This document shows positions 34,535 to 43,684 of a stretch of 64,000 nucleotides of DNA, one piece after another. A program made the translations under genes and the position numbers. Every line of letters begins with the position of its first letter. The stretch's first letter is position 1. The stretch comes from Flavobacterium gyeonganense. GTDB lineage: Bacteria; Bacteroidota; Bacteroidia; Flavobacteriales; Flavobacteriaceae. The stretch spans positions 4,154,001 to 4,218,000 of the forward strand of contig NZ_CP121112.1 of assembly GCF_029625295.1 (NCBI RefSeq), written 5' to 3'. Below the pieces are notes generated by a model that had not been told where the DNA came from, did not search any database, and worked only from the letters and a program-made list of their open reading frames with translations.

Positions 34535-35542
34535 CTATTTCAGTTTAGAATCAATTTTACTGATTTTAAAATTTTTCGATTTAATAATTTTGCCATCATC
34601 TGTAATCATTATGCAGCTATAATCAGGATATTGATCAATAAAATCCATTCCGGTTTTTTTTCCGAGAACCATTAATGAGGTACTAAAACCATTTGCAGTT
34701 TCGGCACTAGGACCAAAAACAGTAACACTGCACAAACCAGTTGCCGGATATCCTGTTGCCGGATTGATGATGTGCGAATATCGTTTACCATTAAAAACTA
34801 CATATTTTTCATAATTGCCTGATGTGGTTACTGCACCGTTATTCAAAGGAACAACAGCCAAAATTTTTTCAGGTTTAAATGGGTTCGTAATTCCGATTTT
34901 CCAGTCTTCTCCGTTGGGTTGCTTTCCCCAGGTGCTCATGTCACCGGATCCGTTTATGATTCCGGCTTTTATGCCTTTAGCGAGCATCATGCTTCTGCAT
35001 TTATCTGTTGCGTATCCCTCTCCCAAAGCACCAAAGCCAATTTTCATTCCTTTTAGTTTAAGGAAAATGGTTGAGTTTACACTATCTAAAACAATATTTT
35101 TATAACCCACTTTCTCTACTGATTTTTTGATCGCTTCCGCCGAAGGCATTTCGTTCATGGATCCGTCAAATTTCCAAACACGGTCTAGGGCAGCAAAACT
35201 CACATCAAAAGCGCCTTTGGTTTTTTTAGATAATTCGATTGCTCTCTGCGTCAATTCAAAAACCTCCTGATCTACTTTTACGGGTTTGATTCCAGCATTT
35301 TGATTTACTTCTGAAACTTGTGAATCTGGTTTCCAGTCCGAGATCAGGTTTTCAATGCGGCTGATTTCTTCTATTACTTCATTAATGCTTTGTTCAGCTG
35401 TCAGGGAGTCATGAGCAACAATGCTAATATCAAAACGGCCACCCATTAGCAAAGTCGTTCTTTTACGCAATACCTGCGAATTCCCCGAAATACTTGAAAT
35501 GAGGATAAAAAGAAGCAATATTTTATAATGAGATGATTTCAT
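34535..35542 (-). CDS. apbE: ApbE-family FAD:protein FMN transferase
   Basis: ApbE covalently attaches FMN from FAD to a Thr or Ser in target proteins in the periplasm. The protein (335 residues from the ATG at 35542) has a signal peptide (MKSSHYKILLLFILISSISG). The family signatures are LMGGRFDI near the start, GFGALGEGYATDK (flavin/metal site), GIINGSGDMSTWG, and the SHIINPATGYPA block. It is last in a four-gene operon containing an electron-transfer flavoprotein and a DUF2271 protein with a possible flavinylation motif, so a substrate next door is likely. Confidence 0.93.
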   Translation of the reverse strand: MKSSHYKILLLFILISSISGNSQVLRKRTTLLMGGRFDISIVAHDSLTAEQSINEVIEEISRIENLISDWKPDSQVSEVNQNAGIKPVKVDQEVFELTQRAIELSKKTKGAFDVSFAALDRVWKFDGSMNEMPSAEAIKKSVEKVGYKNIVLDSVNSTIFLKLKGMKIGFGALGEGYATDKCRSMMLAKGIKAGIINGSGDMSTWGKQPNGEDWKIGITNPFKPEKILAVVPLNNGAVTTSGNYEKYVVFNGKRYSHIINPATGYPATGLCSVTVFGPSAETANGFSTSLMVLGKKTGMDFIDQYPDYSCIMITDDGKIIKSKNFKISKIDSKLK

Positions 35543-35556
35543 TTGATATAAAAATA

Positions 35557-37740
35557 TTAATAACAATCAGTTAATAATTGTCCGTTTTTCTTATAATCGT
35601 AAAGAGTTTTAATGCTGTTGACTAAACATATTTCATTCAGAATTTCTTCAACGTCTTTTTGCATGGCTAGAGAACCGCAAATCATGATGAAGCCATCTTG
35701 CTGTAATAAATCAATAAAAAAATCAGTATCACGTTTTATTAAATCCATTACGTAAATATGTTCGGCTTCACGCGATAGCGCCATATGAAACCCCATAAGC
35801 TTTTGTTTCTGAACCATTTCATCTGAAAACTTTTTATAACGGGAAACGGTTTCGGTTTCCATTCTAAAACCGCAGTACAAATGAGTTTCAGTTTTTTTCT
35901 TATTTTGCTCAATCATTCCAAGAAAAGGAGCAATTCCGGTTCCGTTAGAGATCATAGCTACTTTTGGAGCTTTAGCCGGAAAATGAAAAGTCTTGTTGGC
36001 TATGATTCGGGCTTTAAACGTATTACCTGCTTCAAGATTATTTAAAAATCCCGAACCTAATCCGTGAGGATGCAGTTTGACAACCAACTGAATGTTTCCA
36101 GAATGATTTCCGATAGAGTAGAGGCGTTCGCGCGAATCATTAGCAGGATAAATAGCCAGTAAATCTCCGGATTTGAATTTAGCCCGCATATTAGTCCGCA
36201 ATGTTAGGATAAAAGTATGTTCTGTTTCAGAAATAGCTGTTTTGTCTAAAACCATGAGTTTTTGCAGCCCTTTGGGAACATGGTTGTATAAAGATGGAGT
36301 AACAGCTAACGGAATTCCGGTTTTTTTACTCCACAATTTTACCCAGTTAACAAATTCAACTGCCGATTTATCATTAACGGTTTGCAGTTCCAGAAAACGT
36401 TCTGCCCAGTTTTGGTTTTCTAAAAGCTGATCGATTTCGACTGCAAACTGGCAAAAGTCAGGATACGATTCTGAACCAAAGCCAACAACAGAAAAATTGA
36501 TTTTCTGTTGTTGATGCTGCTTGTGCAAAAGCGATTTAAACTGAGTTCCGTTTGATGGGGCGTCACCTAAGCCGTGCGTCGAAGAAAAGACAATAATATG
36601 CTCTGCTTTTGGATAAACAGAAAACCGGTTCAACTCGGATATAAAAGCTTTGTGTCCCTGATCTATTAACTGCTTCAGAATTGCATTGGCAAACCTGAAA
36701 GTGCTCCCGTTTTCAGAACCCACTAAAAAAATAATACTGCTTTCATGAGCCTTATATTTATTTTTTATACGGCTGGAGCGTCGTTTTAGAGTAATCGCAA
36801 ATCCCGAATAAATAAAGAAAAGAATATTGAAACAGGCTAAAGCCAAAATGATAGCCCAGACTGCATTTATTCTTCCTGTATGAAGATCAAGACTCAACGC
36901 AGATAACTGAACGGTATTAGTGAAGCGTTTTTCTGAAACAACAGCTCCGGTAATCTGATTTACTTCAATTTCACGGTCTTTTAATTCAATAATATAATAT
37001 TCTTCCGGATCATCCGTAAAAGGGAATTCTATTTTTTTTATATCAGAAAGAAAGGTGTTTTTGAATATGGAAGTTTTTTTCGCTTCTTCCGATAATTCCG
37101 TTTTTACAGGCCTTGCTTTTTCATCACCCATAAAAAAGTTGAATCTTTCCAGTGACAGATAGGTTCCGGTAAGCGCAATAATCAAAATCGGAATCAAAGC
37201 CAGTCGTCCCAAAATGACATGGTAGTATTGCGCAAAATATTCTTTAATGACTTTAGAAAAGAAATTTCGGATTCCGCGCTGTCTCTTTAAAACAAGAACA
37301 AAACCCGAAATTGATATTAGTAATAGGCAAAAAGAGATTACACCCACAAAAAAACGTCCTGCTTCATGAAGAAACAAAGAACGGTGAAAACCTGTAACCC
37401 ATTGAATAAATTCACTTTTTTTCTCAGGCGTACCTAATATTTTACCGGTTTTAGGATCTATGTAAGCGTTGATGTCATCTCCATTCCCATCGATTGCCTG
37501 TAGTGTTATAAACTGATTATAATCGATACTCAGCTCTGTAATTTCAGGATATGCTTTTTTTAGTACAGGCAGCGTTTCTCCTAAAGTTATCTGATCGAAA
37601 TTGGCTGCTTTATATGGCAATGTTTTTTCCTGAGCTGCATTGATCGCCAGAATGATTCCGGTTACCGAAGCCAAAATTAAAAATACGGAAGAAAATAAGG
37701 CCAAAGCCAGATGAGCGTAACGCCAGAAAGAGAGAGTCAT
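35557..37740 (-). CDS. PepSY-membrane / flavodoxin-reductase fusion protein
   Basis: This 727-residue protein joins a PepSY-associated membrane domain to a cytoplasmic NADPH-dependent diflavin reductase. Hydrophobic helices occur at about residues 12-34, 135-157, 180-200 and 300-325, with periplasmic PepSY parts between (for example NAYIDPKTGKILG). The C-terminal half has a flavodoxin domain (IFLVGSENGSTFRFA, about 343-480). An FAD-binding beta-barrel (about 500-600, with ERLYSIGN) and an NADPH-binding domain (SNGTGIAPFLGMI, then CGFRMETE, ICGSLAMQKDV) follow. It should move electrons from NADPH across the inner membrane. It stops 15 bases before the ApbE start. Confidence 0.9.
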   Translation of the reverse strand: MTLSFWRYAHLALALFSSVFLILASVTGIILAINAAQEKTLPYKAANFDQITLGETLPVLKKAYPEITELSIDYNQFITLQAIDGNGDDINAYIDPKTGKILGTPEKKSEFIQWVTGFHRSLFLHEAGRFFVGVISFCLLLISISGFVLVLKRQRGIRNFFSKVIKEYFAQYYHVILGRLALIPILIIALTGTYLSLERFNFFMGDEKARPVKTELSEEAKKTSIFKNTFLSDIKKIEFPFTDDPEEYYIIELKDREIEVNQITGAVVSEKRFTNTVQLSALSLDLHTGRINAVWAIILALACFNILFFIYSGFAITLKRRSSRIKNKYKAHESSIIFLVGSENGSTFRFANAILKQLIDQGHKAFISELNRFSVYPKAEHIIVFSSTHGLGDAPSNGTQFKSLLHKQHQQQKINFSVVGFGSESYPDFCQFAVEIDQLLENQNWAERFLELQTVNDKSAVEFVNWVKLWSKKTGIPLAVTPSLYNHVPKGLQKLMVLDKTAISETEHTFILTLRTNMRAKFKSGDLLAIYPANDSRERLYSIGNHSGNIQLVVKLHPHGLGSGFLNNLEAGNTFKARIIANKTFHFPAKAPKVAMISNGTGIAPFLGMIEQNKKKTETHLYCGFRMETETVSRYKKFSDEMVQKQKLMGFHMALSREAEHIYVMDLIKRDTDFFIDLLQQDGFIMICGSLAMQKDVEEILNEICLVNSIKTLYDYKKNGQLLTDCY

Positions 37741-37767
37741 TGCGTGTATTCTAGAAAAGTAATCGGA

Positions 37768-38250
37768 TTATATTTTGTTTAGTCTTACGTATCTGATGTA
37801 CCCTTTACCTTCTGTTTTTTCAGCAAGACCTTCAGTGGTAAGCGGGATTTCAAGATCGTTTACATAATATTTCTGATCTTCTACAGCCGATTCAAAACGT
37901 AATTTGTAGCCTTTGTTGATTTTAGAATCTTCAATTTCTATAGAAGTAATACTTCGGTCTCCCCCTGTAACAGAAGCACCGGTTTTGGCACTGATATCTT
38001 CAGTTTTTTTAGTATGAAATTTGTTCCACTCTTTCAGTGATTTATACCATTTTTTATCGTCACCCATTACATAAAGTGTTTTTTCATACTCTCCTTTAGC
38101 ATTGATAAGTGAAACTACAATGTAAGCTCCTTCACCCATGTAGTTTGACATTTGAAGCATGCATTTATATTTTGAGGCCTGCGCATTTATAGTAAAAGAA
38201 ACAAGACATATAAGGGTTCCCGTAAGAGCAGTTTTAATAATAGACTTCAT
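37768..38250 (-). CDS. DUF2271 periplasmic protein, candidate flavinylation substrate
   Basis: This 160-residue protein has a signal peptide (cut near INAQ) and the DUF2271 pattern, a small beta-sandwich of the kind found beside PepSY and ApbE genes. At residues 90-95 it contains TGASVT, which resembles the [ST]GA[ST]-x-[ST] sites where ApbE attaches FMN. If used, Ser93 or Thr95 would carry the flavin. It lies 27 bases before the PepSY gene. The family is known to co-occur with flavin-transfer systems; modification of this protein is inferred. Confidence 0.8.
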   Translation of the reverse strand: MKSIIKTALTGTLICLVSFTINAQASKYKCMLQMSNYMGEGAYIVVSLINAKGEYEKTLYVMGDDKKWYKSLKEWNKFHTKKTEDISAKTGASVTGGDRSITSIEIEDSKINKGYKLRFESAVEDQKYYVNDLEIPLTTEGLAEKTEGKGYIRYVRLNKI

Positions 38251-38303
38251 TTGAAATTGATTTGTTTTTATTTGAAATTTAAAAAATTGAAATTGTATTA
38301 GGG

Positions 38304-39812
38304 TTACTTTAAAAATTCAACTGAAATATTACTTTTTGTAAGTGACTCATTTTCTTTTGCCAGAGCATAAGCATTTTCGTCAAATTCAGTGATAATTTCT
38401 TTTTTTGCACCAATAGATAAAAGATATTTCAGGATTGTATCATCTTTAGCAACCATTGCAGCTTTATGAAGAGGTGTTAATCCGTCTTTGTTTTTGGCAT
38501 TGATGTCGATGTTTAAGTCAGCCATTTTTTTAAGCAGGGCTAAATCATTTTTGATAACGGCCACATGGTATAATGTGTTTCCGTCTTTTTGAGGAGTGGC
38601 TAAGTTTAGTCCTTTATCCTGTAATAATTTTATTTTGCTTGCAAAAGGATCTTGTTTTGCGTTAGCGTTATCGTTACCTCGCCCCATCATTTGCGGGCGA
38701 TAAGACTGAACAAGATAAACGCCTAAATTATTACCGTCTTTGTCTTTTACATTTACATCGGCACCTTTGGCTAAAAGCAAACTTACAGCTTCAGGGGTTC
38801 CGTATTTTACTGCATTTGTCAAGGCGGATTCCCCTTTTAAATTTTGAAGGTTTACATTTTTTGTTGTAGAAATGAAAAGTTCCAGAGCAGAGGTTTCCCT
38901 TGCAGAAGCAGCAGCCATTAACGGAGTTGTTCCTTCTTTATCTGCTTTATTGGGATCAACACCTTTGCTTATGAAATAGTTGATAATTTCTGTCTGGTTT
39001 GGTTTTCCTGCCAAAAGATGCAAAACATTTTGCCCTGAATTATTTATTGCAGTTGGTTTGATTTTTACTTCTTCAACCAGATATTTATAGGTTTCGATTG
39101 TATTACTTTCTCTACGGCTTCCTTGTGCAGCAGTAAAAAGTGCATTATCATTTGGCTTAACTCCTTTTTCAAGAAGTTTTTTCAATAATGCTATATTTCC
39201 GGATCTTGCAGCGTACGTAAAAGCGGTATTACCATCATTATCTACATCTTTTAAGGACAATCCTTTTGTGGCAAAATATTCGGCAGCTTTTAATTCTTTA
39301 TCAGATGAAATAGCCAATAATAACAGGTTAGCACCATTTTGGTATTTTTTCTTAGGATCTATTCCGGCTTTAAAAAAAGCCTCATAAATTTCAGGATTGC
39401 TTTGGCCGCTGCTGGCTGCTGCCGTTACAGGGAATGCACCGTGGCTGTCTTCTAAGTTCACATCAGATCCTTTAGCAATCAGATATTTTACAATTTCAGC
39501 ATTTCCTTTTCCTGAAGCCCAGTGAAGGTAAATTCGGTTATCATGTGTTGGCTTATTTATTTCATTCCCTGGCTGTTCCAATAAGAATTTTATAGTTTCT
39601 GTTGGAGCATCATTATTAATTGCCATTACAACCGCATCAAAAGCATTTGATGTTGAGGCAGAGGGGTTGTTTCCCTTTGCTATTTCTGCCTTTACAGCTT
39701 CAACATTGGGAGCTGTTTTCCAAAAAGATTGTTCTAATAATATGTTTTTTTGCTGGGCATTTACGAATGCCGAAGCTACTAAGGCTAAAGAAACAAAAAG
39801 GTTAGTTTTCAT
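38304..39812 (-). CDS. Secreted ankyrin-repeat protein
   Basis: The protein (502 residues from the ATG at 39812, with signal peptide MKTNLFVSLALVASAFVNAQ) consists almost entirely of ankyrin repeats. Clear units such as HWASGKGNAEIVKYLIAKGSDVN and TPLHKAAMVAKDDTI recur about every 33 residues across at least ten repeats. A periplasmic ankyrin array probably acts as a protein-binding scaffold. It is first in the DUF2271-PepSY-ApbE operon, with a 53-base gap, so it may bind that redox partner set. The frame extends to 39869, but the ATG at 39812 has the signal peptide. Confidence 0.85.
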   Translation of the reverse strand: MKTNLFVSLALVASAFVNAQQKNILLEQSFWKTAPNVEAVKAEIAKGNNPSASTSNAFDAVVMAINNDAPTETIKFLLEQPGNEINKPTHDNRIYLHWASGKGNAEIVKYLIAKGSDVNLEDSHGAFPVTAAASSGQSNPEIYEAFFKAGIDPKKKYQNGANLLLLAISSDKELKAAEYFATKGLSLKDVDNDGNTAFTYAARSGNIALLKKLLEKGVKPNDNALFTAAQGSRRESNTIETYKYLVEEVKIKPTAINNSGQNVLHLLAGKPNQTEIINYFISKGVDPNKADKEGTTPLMAAASARETSALELFISTTKNVNLQNLKGESALTNAVKYGTPEAVSLLLAKGADVNVKDKDGNNLGVYLVQSYRPQMMGRGNDNANAKQDPFASKIKLLQDKGLNLATPQKDGNTLYHVAVIKNDLALLKKMADLNIDINAKNKDGLTPLHKAAMVAKDDTILKYLLSIGAKKEIITEFDENAYALAKENESLTKSNISVEFLK

Positions 39813-40122
39813 AAATTCTGTAGAATTCTTTATTAATAGATTTGAAGTATTTGATTCATTTATCACCAAAAGGTTTAAATCGAGTTGAAATTAAATTATT
39901 TAGAATAAATAAAAATAAGGCAAATATAAAAATAAATAATAAAATAGCAATGTTTATTTTGGCTCAGGGAAAGTTTTTAAAATAATTATAATCACTGAAG
40001 GTTTGTATATATTGATTTTATTTTTATTAAGGAAAATTATATAAGTAATAAGGTGAATTTTATAAATTTTAGTAGTTAAAATTTTAGATTTTTGATTTAA
40101 TTTAAAATTTAAATCCCAAATT

Positions 40123-41352
40123 ATGAAAAAAACAAACTACATGCTGAGTCTTTCGATGGCAGTATTGACATTATTCAGCTGTTCAAATGATGACAAAACT
40201 TTGAATGATCCGGGCACACCAACAAATCCGGTTGAGAATAATTCACCCAACACAGTCTATACTCCTGCATTTGAAGGTCAAACCAGAATTGGCGGGCTTC
40301 AGACTAATACAGAGTATGAAGCAAAAATTATCACTTCAGGGTTAACAAGTCCATGGGGCGTCAAAAGTCTTCCTGATGGCAGACTTTTAGTTACTGAAAA
40401 AACAAAAGGAACTTTACGAATTGTGAAAGTGACTGGGGAAGTAAGTGCAGCAATTACAGGTTTACCGACTGTAAATCCGTCAAATCAGGGAGGTTTATTA
40501 GGCTTATGTCTTGATCCTGATTTTGCATCCAACCGAATGATTTACTGGGTCTTTGCTGAAGCAGGAACAGGAGGAAATAGAACTGCAGTTGCCAAAGGGA
40601 AATTATCAAATGATGAAAAAACAATCGAAGGGGCTACAGTAATTTATCGTGCAAATCCGGCAAATCCAAGTGATCTTCATTATGGCGGACGTATTCTTTT
40701 TGATAAAACCGGAAACCTTATCGTTAGTACAGGAGAGCGTTCTGTTTTAGAAACCAGACCATTAGCTCAGTCAGTTACGGCTGCCTTAGGAAAAGTAATC
40801 CGTATAACTAAAGACGGACAGCCAGCATCAGGTAATCCAAATTTTAATCAGGCAGGAGCTTTACCAGAATTGTATAGTATAGGACACAGAAATCCGCAGG
40901 GACTGGCACTTCATCCAGATACAGGTGAAATCTGGCTTAGCGAGCATGGACCCCGAGGAGGTGATGAAATTAACCGATTAAAAGCGGGCAGTAACTACGG
41001 ATGGCCTGTTATTACTTACGGAATTGAGTATGGCGGACAAAAGATAGGTGAAGGAATTCAGAAAAAAGAAGGTATGGAACAGCCTGTTTATTACTGGGAT
41101 CCTGTTGTGTCACCTAGCGGAATGACATTTTATAAAGGTAATCGTGTGCCAGAATGGGAGAACAACTTATTTATAGGTGCATTAAGCGGTCAGCACATTA
41201 TACGTCTTGCCATTAAAGACAATCGAGTTATTGGTGAAGAAAGGCTTCTGGTTAGCGAAGGTCAGCGATTTAGAGATATTACCCAGGGAAATGACGGAGC
41301 TTTGTATGCTGTAACAGATGGTGGAAGACTGTATAAAATCGATAAAAAATAA
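40123..41352 (+). CDS. PQQ-type sugar dehydrogenase lipoprotein
   Basis: This 409-residue lipoprotein (lipobox LTLFSCSND, Cys at about residue 20) is a member of the soluble glucose/sorbosone dehydrogenase beta-propeller family. These enzymes oxidise aldoses with PQQ and pass electrons to acceptors. Signatures include LTSPWGVKSLPDGRLLVTEK at the first blade, SDLHYGGRILFD, GHRNPQGLALHP and EHGPRGGDEINRL, which holds PQQ- and Ca-binding positions, then GSNYGWPVITYG. Flavobacteria often lack PQQ synthesis, so the cofactor may be imported (general knowledge, not visible here). Monocistronic. Confidence 0.9.
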   Translation: MKKTNYMLSLSMAVLTLFSCSNDDKTLNDPGTPTNPVENNSPNTVYTPAFEGQTRIGGLQTNTEYEAKIITSGLTSPWGVKSLPDGRLLVTEKTKGTLRIVKVTGEVSAAITGLPTVNPSNQGGLLGLCLDPDFASNRMIYWVFAEAGTGGNRTAVAKGKLSNDEKTIEGATVIYRANPANPSDLHYGGRILFDKTGNLIVSTGERSVLETRPLAQSVTAALGKVIRITKDGQPASGNPNFNQAGALPELYSIGHRNPQGLALHPDTGEIWLSEHGPRGGDEINRLKAGSNYGWPVITYGIEYGGQKIGEGIQKKEGMEQPVYYWDPVVSPSGMTFYKGNRVPEWENNLFIGALSGQHIIRLAIKDNRVIGEERLLVSEGQRFRDITQGNDGALYAVTDGGRLYKIDKK

Positions 41353-41387
41353 AGAATTTCAGTAATGCTTTAACTGAAAATAGTAAT

Positions 41388-41419
41388 AGCCGGAAGACAC
41401 AATCTTCCGGCTTTTTTTT
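41388..41419 (+). terminator. Intrinsic terminator of the dehydrogenase gene
   Basis: The perfect 10-bp stem AGCCGGAAGA/TCTTCCGGCT with loop CACAA is followed by a T-run. Confidence 0.9.
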
Positions 41420-41447
41420 AGAACCTTATTAAGAAAAAAATAACAGA

Positions 41448-41930
41448 ATGAAATTCAATTCTAATGTTATTTTAATGTTGGCCATAAAATTTCGTCCTAA
41501 CTTGCGCCCCATTAAGAAAAGGAAAATGTTGAGCAGAATTAAAAATAGTGTCTTTTGTAAATGCCTTCAGGCGTTGTTAATCGGCTATTTTTTAATCAGC
41601 AGCATCAATGTATCAAATAGTTTTGGCAGAATTATAGCTGATAATGCAGAAACTGGTACCGTGAAAGGTATGACTTGTAATTTTCTTAAAAAAATATTCA
41701 AATGTGACGGAATTCCAGAAGAACTGGATGACTACGAAACAAAAGAAACAAAGGCAACTAAAATTGCAAAAGGAGTTCCTTTATTAGATTATTTAATTCC
41801 ATTGAATACCTCATTGTCTGTTTTGTACTTTCAAATTAGTTCAAATAGAAAAAATTATATTGATAATCAGATATTCTCATTTGGTTTTCATGGTAAAATT
41901 CATTTACCGCCTCCCCGGTTTATAGTATAA
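41448..41930 (+). CDS. Unknown small protein before the export operon
   Basis: I do not recognise this protein of 160 residues (or 135 if it starts at the ATG at 41526, which places a basic N-terminus before a hydrophobic segment CLQALLIGYFLISSI). After that segment comes a Cys-containing patch (MTCNFLKKIFKCDGIPEELDD), a Lys/Thr/Glu-rich linker and the C-terminus HLPPPRFIV. It lies 96 bases upstream of the ABC transporter on the same strand. It could be a cargo or accessory of that exporter, but this is context only. No transmembrane topology is certain. Confidence 0.5.
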   Translation: MKFNSNVILMLAIKFRPNLRPIKKRKMLSRIKNSVFCKCLQALLIGYFLISSINVSNSFGRIIADNAETGTVKGMTCNFLKKIFKCDGIPEELDDYETKETKATKIAKGVPLLDYLIPLNTSLSVLYFQISSNRKNYIDNQIFSFGFHGKIHLPPPRFIV

Positions 41931-42026
41931 ATACTTAATTTTGTATATGTTGGAGTAATCTGGCATCTTTACTATGGTTTTTACCATATGTTACATTTAT
42001 TAATATTGTATTTATTATATAAATTC

Positions 42027-43682
42027 ATGACACCATTAAAACGTTTTTACAATCTACTTCATCTTGACAAGCGCGATGTATATCAAATCATTTTTTATGC
42101 TGCTTTTGCCGGATTAGTAAACCTTTCACTGCCTTTAGGGATTCAGGCAATTATTAATTTTATCCAGAGCGGACAGCTAAGTGTTTCCTGGATTGTACTT
42201 GTAATTTTGGTTACAATTGGAGTTGGTTTCGGAGGAATCCTGACCATCTTACAGCTTCGAATAGTAGAAAACCTGCAGCAGCGAATTTTTGTGCGTTCTT
42301 CATTTGAGTTTGCCTACAAGATGCCTTTGATTAAATTTAAGGAAATGTATTCAGAATATGCCCCGGAAAAAGCCAATCGCTTTTTTGATACTTTAACGGT
42401 GCAAAAAGGAACTGCAAAGCTTTTACTGGATTTTTGTACTGCTTTTTTACAGGTTGGTCTGGGAATCATATTATTGGTTTTGTACCATTCTTTCTTTACC
42501 GTAATCGGTCTTTTGTTTATCGTAATTTTATATGTCATTTTTAAATTTTCATATAAAGATGGACTTGAAACGAGCCTTAATGAATCAAAATTTAAGTATA
42601 AAGTAGCGGCCTGGCTTCAGGAAATTGCACGTAATCGTGATAGTTTTCGTAAAAAAGGAGGTTTTGAATATGCGCTGGAAAGAAACGATGGTTATGTAAG
42701 CAAGTACCTGAATTATCGTGAAAAACATTTTCAGGTTATGAAAAAACAATATATTCAGCTGATTATTTTTAAAGTTATTGTTACAGCTGCCCTTTTGTCT
42801 ATTGGTGGTTTCCTGGTAATTCACCATCAAATGAACATCGGGCAGTTTGTGGCAGCTGAAATCGTTATTGTTTTATTAATTAATTCGGTAGAGAAAATTA
42901 TTTTCGGACTGGAATCTTTCTATGATGTACTGACATCATTAGAAAAAATTGGACAAGTAACCGATATGGAAACGTCTTGTATTCCGGAAACATCTGCAGT
43001 AACTGAAACAGGAATAAACATCGAAACTGAAAGTGTAGGTTACAATTATCCGGAGCACAATAAAAAATCGCTTAAAAATATCAACCTGAAAATAAATCAG
43101 GGCGAAAAGATCATTTTAAGGGGAACAAACGGCGCCGGAAAAAGTACTTTATTGCGTTTATTGTCAGGTTTGCTTGAACCGGAAAGCGGTGCGATGTATG
43201 TAACGGATAATTATATGAATCGTCTTAACGAGGATACTTACAAGGCACAGGCAGGAACTTATTTACAGGGAGATACACTTTTTGCAGGAACCATTAGAGA
43301 AAATATTCTGTTTGGGAATGATACACTTAATAATGATGATCTTAAATGGGCTTTAGATAACGTAGGGCTTACGCCGGATATTAAAACATTCCCTAACGGG
43401 CTTGAACATCAGGTACATCCGGGTGGTAACGAACTTTCGGCTTCAGATATACAGAAAATTCTTTTGGCACGAAGTATTGTTCATAAACCTAATATATTAT
43501 TCCTTGAAGATCCGGTTGATAAAATGGACGAATTGACCTCAGGTAAAATTATCGATTTTTTACTTTCTGAACAAAATGAGTGGACGGTAATTGTAACTTC
43601 CAAAAATGATATCTGGAAGAACAAATGTAACCGTATGATAACGATCGATGACGGAAAAATTATTAACGACATAAAGCTTTAA
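42027..43682 (+). CDS. ABC transporter with fused membrane and degenerate nucleotide-binding domain
   Basis: The protein (551 residues from the ATG at 42027) has a six-helix ABC exporter membrane domain (about residues 20-310) and an ATP-binding domain (about 330-551). The Walker A motif RGTNGAGKSTLLRL is intact. The signature region reads NELSASDIQKILLARS instead of LSGGQ. The Walker B end reads LFLEDP, with Glu-Asp swapped relative to Asp-Glu. The usual H-loop His is Ser (VIVTSKND). It is followed by HlyD and TolC genes, so it resembles a type 1 secretion-like exporter. The peptidase domain of bacteriocin exporters is absent. Confidence 0.88.
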   Translation: MTPLKRFYNLLHLDKRDVYQIIFYAAFAGLVNLSLPLGIQAIINFIQSGQLSVSWIVLVILVTIGVGFGGILTILQLRIVENLQQRIFVRSSFEFAYKMPLIKFKEMYSEYAPEKANRFFDTLTVQKGTAKLLLDFCTAFLQVGLGIILLVLYHSFFTVIGLLFIVILYVIFKFSYKDGLETSLNESKFKYKVAAWLQEIARNRDSFRKKGGFEYALERNDGYVSKYLNYREKHFQVMKKQYIQLIIFKVIVTAALLSIGGFLVIHHQMNIGQFVAAEIVIVLLINSVEKIIFGLESFYDVLTSLEKIGQVTDMETSCIPETSAVTETGINIETESVGYNYPEHNKKSLKNINLKINQGEKIILRGTNGAGKSTLLRLLSGLLEPESGAMYVTDNYMNRLNEDTYKAQAGTYLQGDTLFAGTIRENILFGNDTLNNDDLKWALDNVGLTPDIKTFPNGLEHQVHPGGNELSASDIQKILLARSIVHKPNILFLEDPVDKMDELTSGKIIDFLLSEQNEWTVIVTSKNDIWKNKCNRMITIDDGKIINDIKL

Positions 43683-43684
43683 TC

